Origin: Larkinella rosea
GTDB taxonomy: Bacteria; Bacteroidota; Bacteroidia; Cytophagales; Spirosomataceae
Assembly: GCF_003858635.1 (NCBI RefSeq)
Contig: NZ_RQJO01000007.1
Span: 1,985,941 to 2,049,940, forward strand
Direction of reading: 5' to 3'
DNA length: 64,000 nt
Part shown: positions 62,537 through 64,000 of the stretch, one piece after another
Position numbering within the stretch: position 1 is the stretch's first letter
How the letters are laid out: every line of letters starts with the position of its first letter
The notes under the pieces: generated by a model
The model's database searches: none
The model's input: only the letters and a program-made list of their open reading frames with translations
What the model was told of the DNA's origin: nothing
Made by a program: the position numbers and the translations under genes

Positions 62537-63604
62537 TCAATAAGCCGCCCGTTTCACCAGATCGACCAGCGTTTCGATCCAGATCGGGCTGTCGTTCAGG
62601 CTCTCGACCAGTTGCCAGTGTTCTCCGCCGTTTTTCTCGAAGAGCTCCTTGTATTCTACGCCGACTTCAATGATCGTTTCCAGACAGTCGGCCACAAAAG
62701 CCGGTGAAAACGCCAGCACCCGTTTGGCTCCTTTCTGCACCAGTTGCGGAATTACTTCGTCGGTATACGGTTTTATCCAGGGATTCTTGCCCAGCCGCGA
62801 CTGAAAGGAAGTCGTGTATTTTCCCTCCGGAATACCCAGTTCACTCACCAGCCGCCGGGTGGTGTCGAAACACTGCGCACGGTAACAGTACTGATTCATG
62901 GCGTGCATCGACTGACAACAATCGCCGAATTTGCACACCTGACCGGTTACGTCGCCTTTCAAAATCTGACGTTCGGGCAAACCGTGGTAGCTAAACAGAA
63001 AATGGTCGTATTCCTGCTGTGCCATGTATTTACGACCCAGCCGAACAAACCCTTCGATAAATTTGGGATGGTCTGAAAACCGGTTGGTGAACGAAATCTT
63101 TGGAATGACCTGCCATTTCCCCACAATTTCCATCACTTTTTCATACACCGAACCCGTGCTGGCCGACGCATATTGCGGAAAAAACGGAATAACAATGATT
63201 TCCGTCAAACCAAGTTGCTGAAACGCCGTAAGCCCCGCTTCGATGCTCGGATTCTGATACCGCATCGCCAGCCTCACCACATAATCCTCGCCCAGCGCAG
63301 TTTGCAGCTCGCGTTCTACGACCTCACCATAATACTTTAAAGGTGAGCCATTTACCGTCCAGACATCCTTATAGACTTTTGCGGATTTGGGAGCCCGAAA
63401 GGGTGCAATAATACCGTTCACCAGAAAGGTTCGGGAAACAACCGGAATGTCGATCACCCGGCCATCCATCAGAAACTCACGCAGGTAATTCCGCACGTCC
63501 GGCACCGACGGGCTATCGGGCGTACCCAGATTCACAATCAGAACACCGGTTTTTCCGGGTTGTTTCTGCGCGGTTACGGTTTGTTGCAAAACGGGTATCT
63601 CCAT
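62537..63604 (-). CDS. hemH: Ferrochelatase
   Basis: The 355-residue protein has all main ferrochelatase blocks: TGVLIVNLGTPDSPSVPDV, VNGSPLKYYGEVVERELQTA, IIVIPFFPQYASASTGSVYE, FSYHGLPERQ with catalytic H207, and FVADCLETIIEVGVEYKELF with the conserved glutamate. It inserts Fe2+ into protoporphyrin IX to make haem. A cysteine-rich stretch (CKFGDCCQSMHAMNQYCYRA) is like that of other Bacteroidota ferrochelatases and may bind a metal or cluster. It is divergent from the OxyR-like gene with a Fur-like site between them. Confidence 0.96.
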   Translation of the reverse strand: MEIPVLQQTVTAQKQPGKTGVLIVNLGTPDSPSVPDVRNYLREFLMDGRVIDIPVVSRTFLVNGIIAPFRAPKSAKVYKDVWTVNGSPLKYYGEVVERELQTALGEDYVVRLAMRYQNPSIEAGLTAFQQLGLTEIIVIPFFPQYASASTGSVYEKVMEIVGKWQVIPKISFTNRFSDHPKFIEGFVRLGRKYMAQQEYDHFLFSYHGLPERQILKGDVTGQVCKFGDCCQSMHAMNQYCYRAQCFDTTRRLVSELGIPEGKYTTSFQSRLGKNPWIKPYTDEVIPQLVQKGAKRVLAFSPAFVADCLETIIEVGVEYKELFEKNGGEHWQLVESLNDSPIWIETLVDLVKRAAY

Positions 63605-63696
63605 ACCGGGTACTTCTTAAATGAATAGCTGAAATAACAGGTCAAAATTACAACCTTATCGGTATCAACTCAATCAATATGTTTTATTTTTACATC

Positions 63697-63715
63697 GAAA
63701 TTATTGATAATCATT
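63697..63715. promoter_or_regulatory. Fur-like site between hemH and oxyR-like gene
   Basis: The stretch includes GATAATCATT (63706-63715), the core of the Fur consensus, with partial matches on both sides. Iron control of a haem-synthesis gene would be plausible. The match is incomplete. Confidence 0.3.
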
Positions 63716-63765
63716 CAAACCACCTCAACCGGTTATTACCATCCAGCCATTTTAGCCATTTAAAA

Positions 63766-64000
63766 ATGACCCTTTCCCAATTAGAATACATTGTTGCCGT
63801 TGATACGCACCGCCATTTTGCCACGGCTGCCGATCATTGCCACGTCACGCAGCCGACCTTAAGCATGCAGATTCAGAAGCTGGAAGATGAATTAGGGGTG
63901 TTGTTATTTGATCGGTCGAAACAGCCGGTGGTTCCGACGGAAACCGGTCAACTCATTCTGAATCAGGCGCGGGATGTGCTGCGAACCGCCCGACGAATTC
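63766..64000 (+). CDS. oxyR: LysR-family regulator, OxyR-like, truncated by window end
   Basis: The first 78 residues are visible: MTLSQLEYIVAVDTHRHFAT, ADHCHVTQPTLSMQIQKLED and ELGVLLFDRSKQPVVPTETG, a complete N-terminal winged helix. The order HFATAADHCHVTQPTLSMQI is typical of OxyR. OxyR senses H2O2 through two cysteines in the effector domain, which is not in the window. Its divergence from ferrochelatase, and the nearby AhpC/AhpD, fit a peroxide role. Confidence 0.8.
   Translation, partial: MTLSQLEYIVAVDTHRHFATAADHCHVTQPTLSMQIQKLEDELGVLLFDRSKQPVVPTETGQLILNQARDVLRTARRI

Noticed and set aside
1-64000. CRISPR arrays, tRNA or rRNA genes, insertion sequences
   Set aside because: No regularly spaced repeats, no tRNA cloverleaf or rRNA segments and no transposase were recognised on either strand.

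Overview
The window comes from a Bacteroidota genome, most likely order Cytophagales and Spirosomaceae-like (Spirosoma, Larkinella or Rudanella relatives). The evidence is three SusC/RagA or TonB receptors with N-terminal carboxypeptidase-regulatory domains, two SusD lipoproteins, promoters of the TAnnTTTG type, few Shine-Dalgarno sites, and small eCIS proteins of the DUF4255 and DUF5908 type. The genus is an inference.

Layout. 1-4 kb: the end of an EamA exporter, a BlaI/M56 sensor pair whose peptidase carries a POTRA-like tail, and an orphan helical protein. 4-9.7 kb (minus strand): a SusC/SusD pair followed by a PhnZ-like HD-domain oxygenase. 10.4-35.2 kb (plus strand): a complete-looking extracellular contractile injection system (eCIS, Afp/PVC-like). 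35.2-53 kb: a LacI-regulated polysaccharide-utilisation locus with susC, susD, a secreted protein, two FAD oxidoreductases, an (alpha/alpha)-barrel protein, a sodium-solute symporter and a GH2 enzyme. 53-64 kb: housekeeping and stress genes (AhpC/AhpD, dihaem cytochrome c, NarL-type response regulator, two small secreted peptides, a TonB receptor, DUF4242, OsmC, Uma2, ferrochelatase) and the start of an OxyR-like regulator.

The eCIS is the centre of interest. Its order is cap (DUF4255), an unknown partner, sheath, tube, second tube, DUF5908, LysM hub protein, VgrG-like spike, PAAR tip, gp25, two large baseplate-wedge proteins, a 1145-residue protein with PKD/Ig-like repeats, a 1190-residue multidomain cargo protein, two small AT-rich genes, the AAA+ ATPase and the CIS tape-measure protein. 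The cargo protein has a disordered N-terminus, a long coiled coil, amphipathic helices, a glycine-zipper hydrophobic segment, an HEYQH zincin motif and a separate C-terminal domain like those of polymorphic toxins. Base composition falls inside this gene at about 29.6 kb, stays low through the two small genes, and recovers at the ATPase. This fits a swappable toxin-immunity cassette inserted into a conserved injection machine. An eCIS that carries immunity genes would need self-protection, which suggests bacterial targets or a cargo toxic to the producer.

The polysaccharide locus begins at a perfect 42-bp palindrome holding two LacI-type operators between the divergent regulator and susC. Its intergenic gaps hold long inverted repeats. 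All function calls come from motifs and family memory; no search was run.
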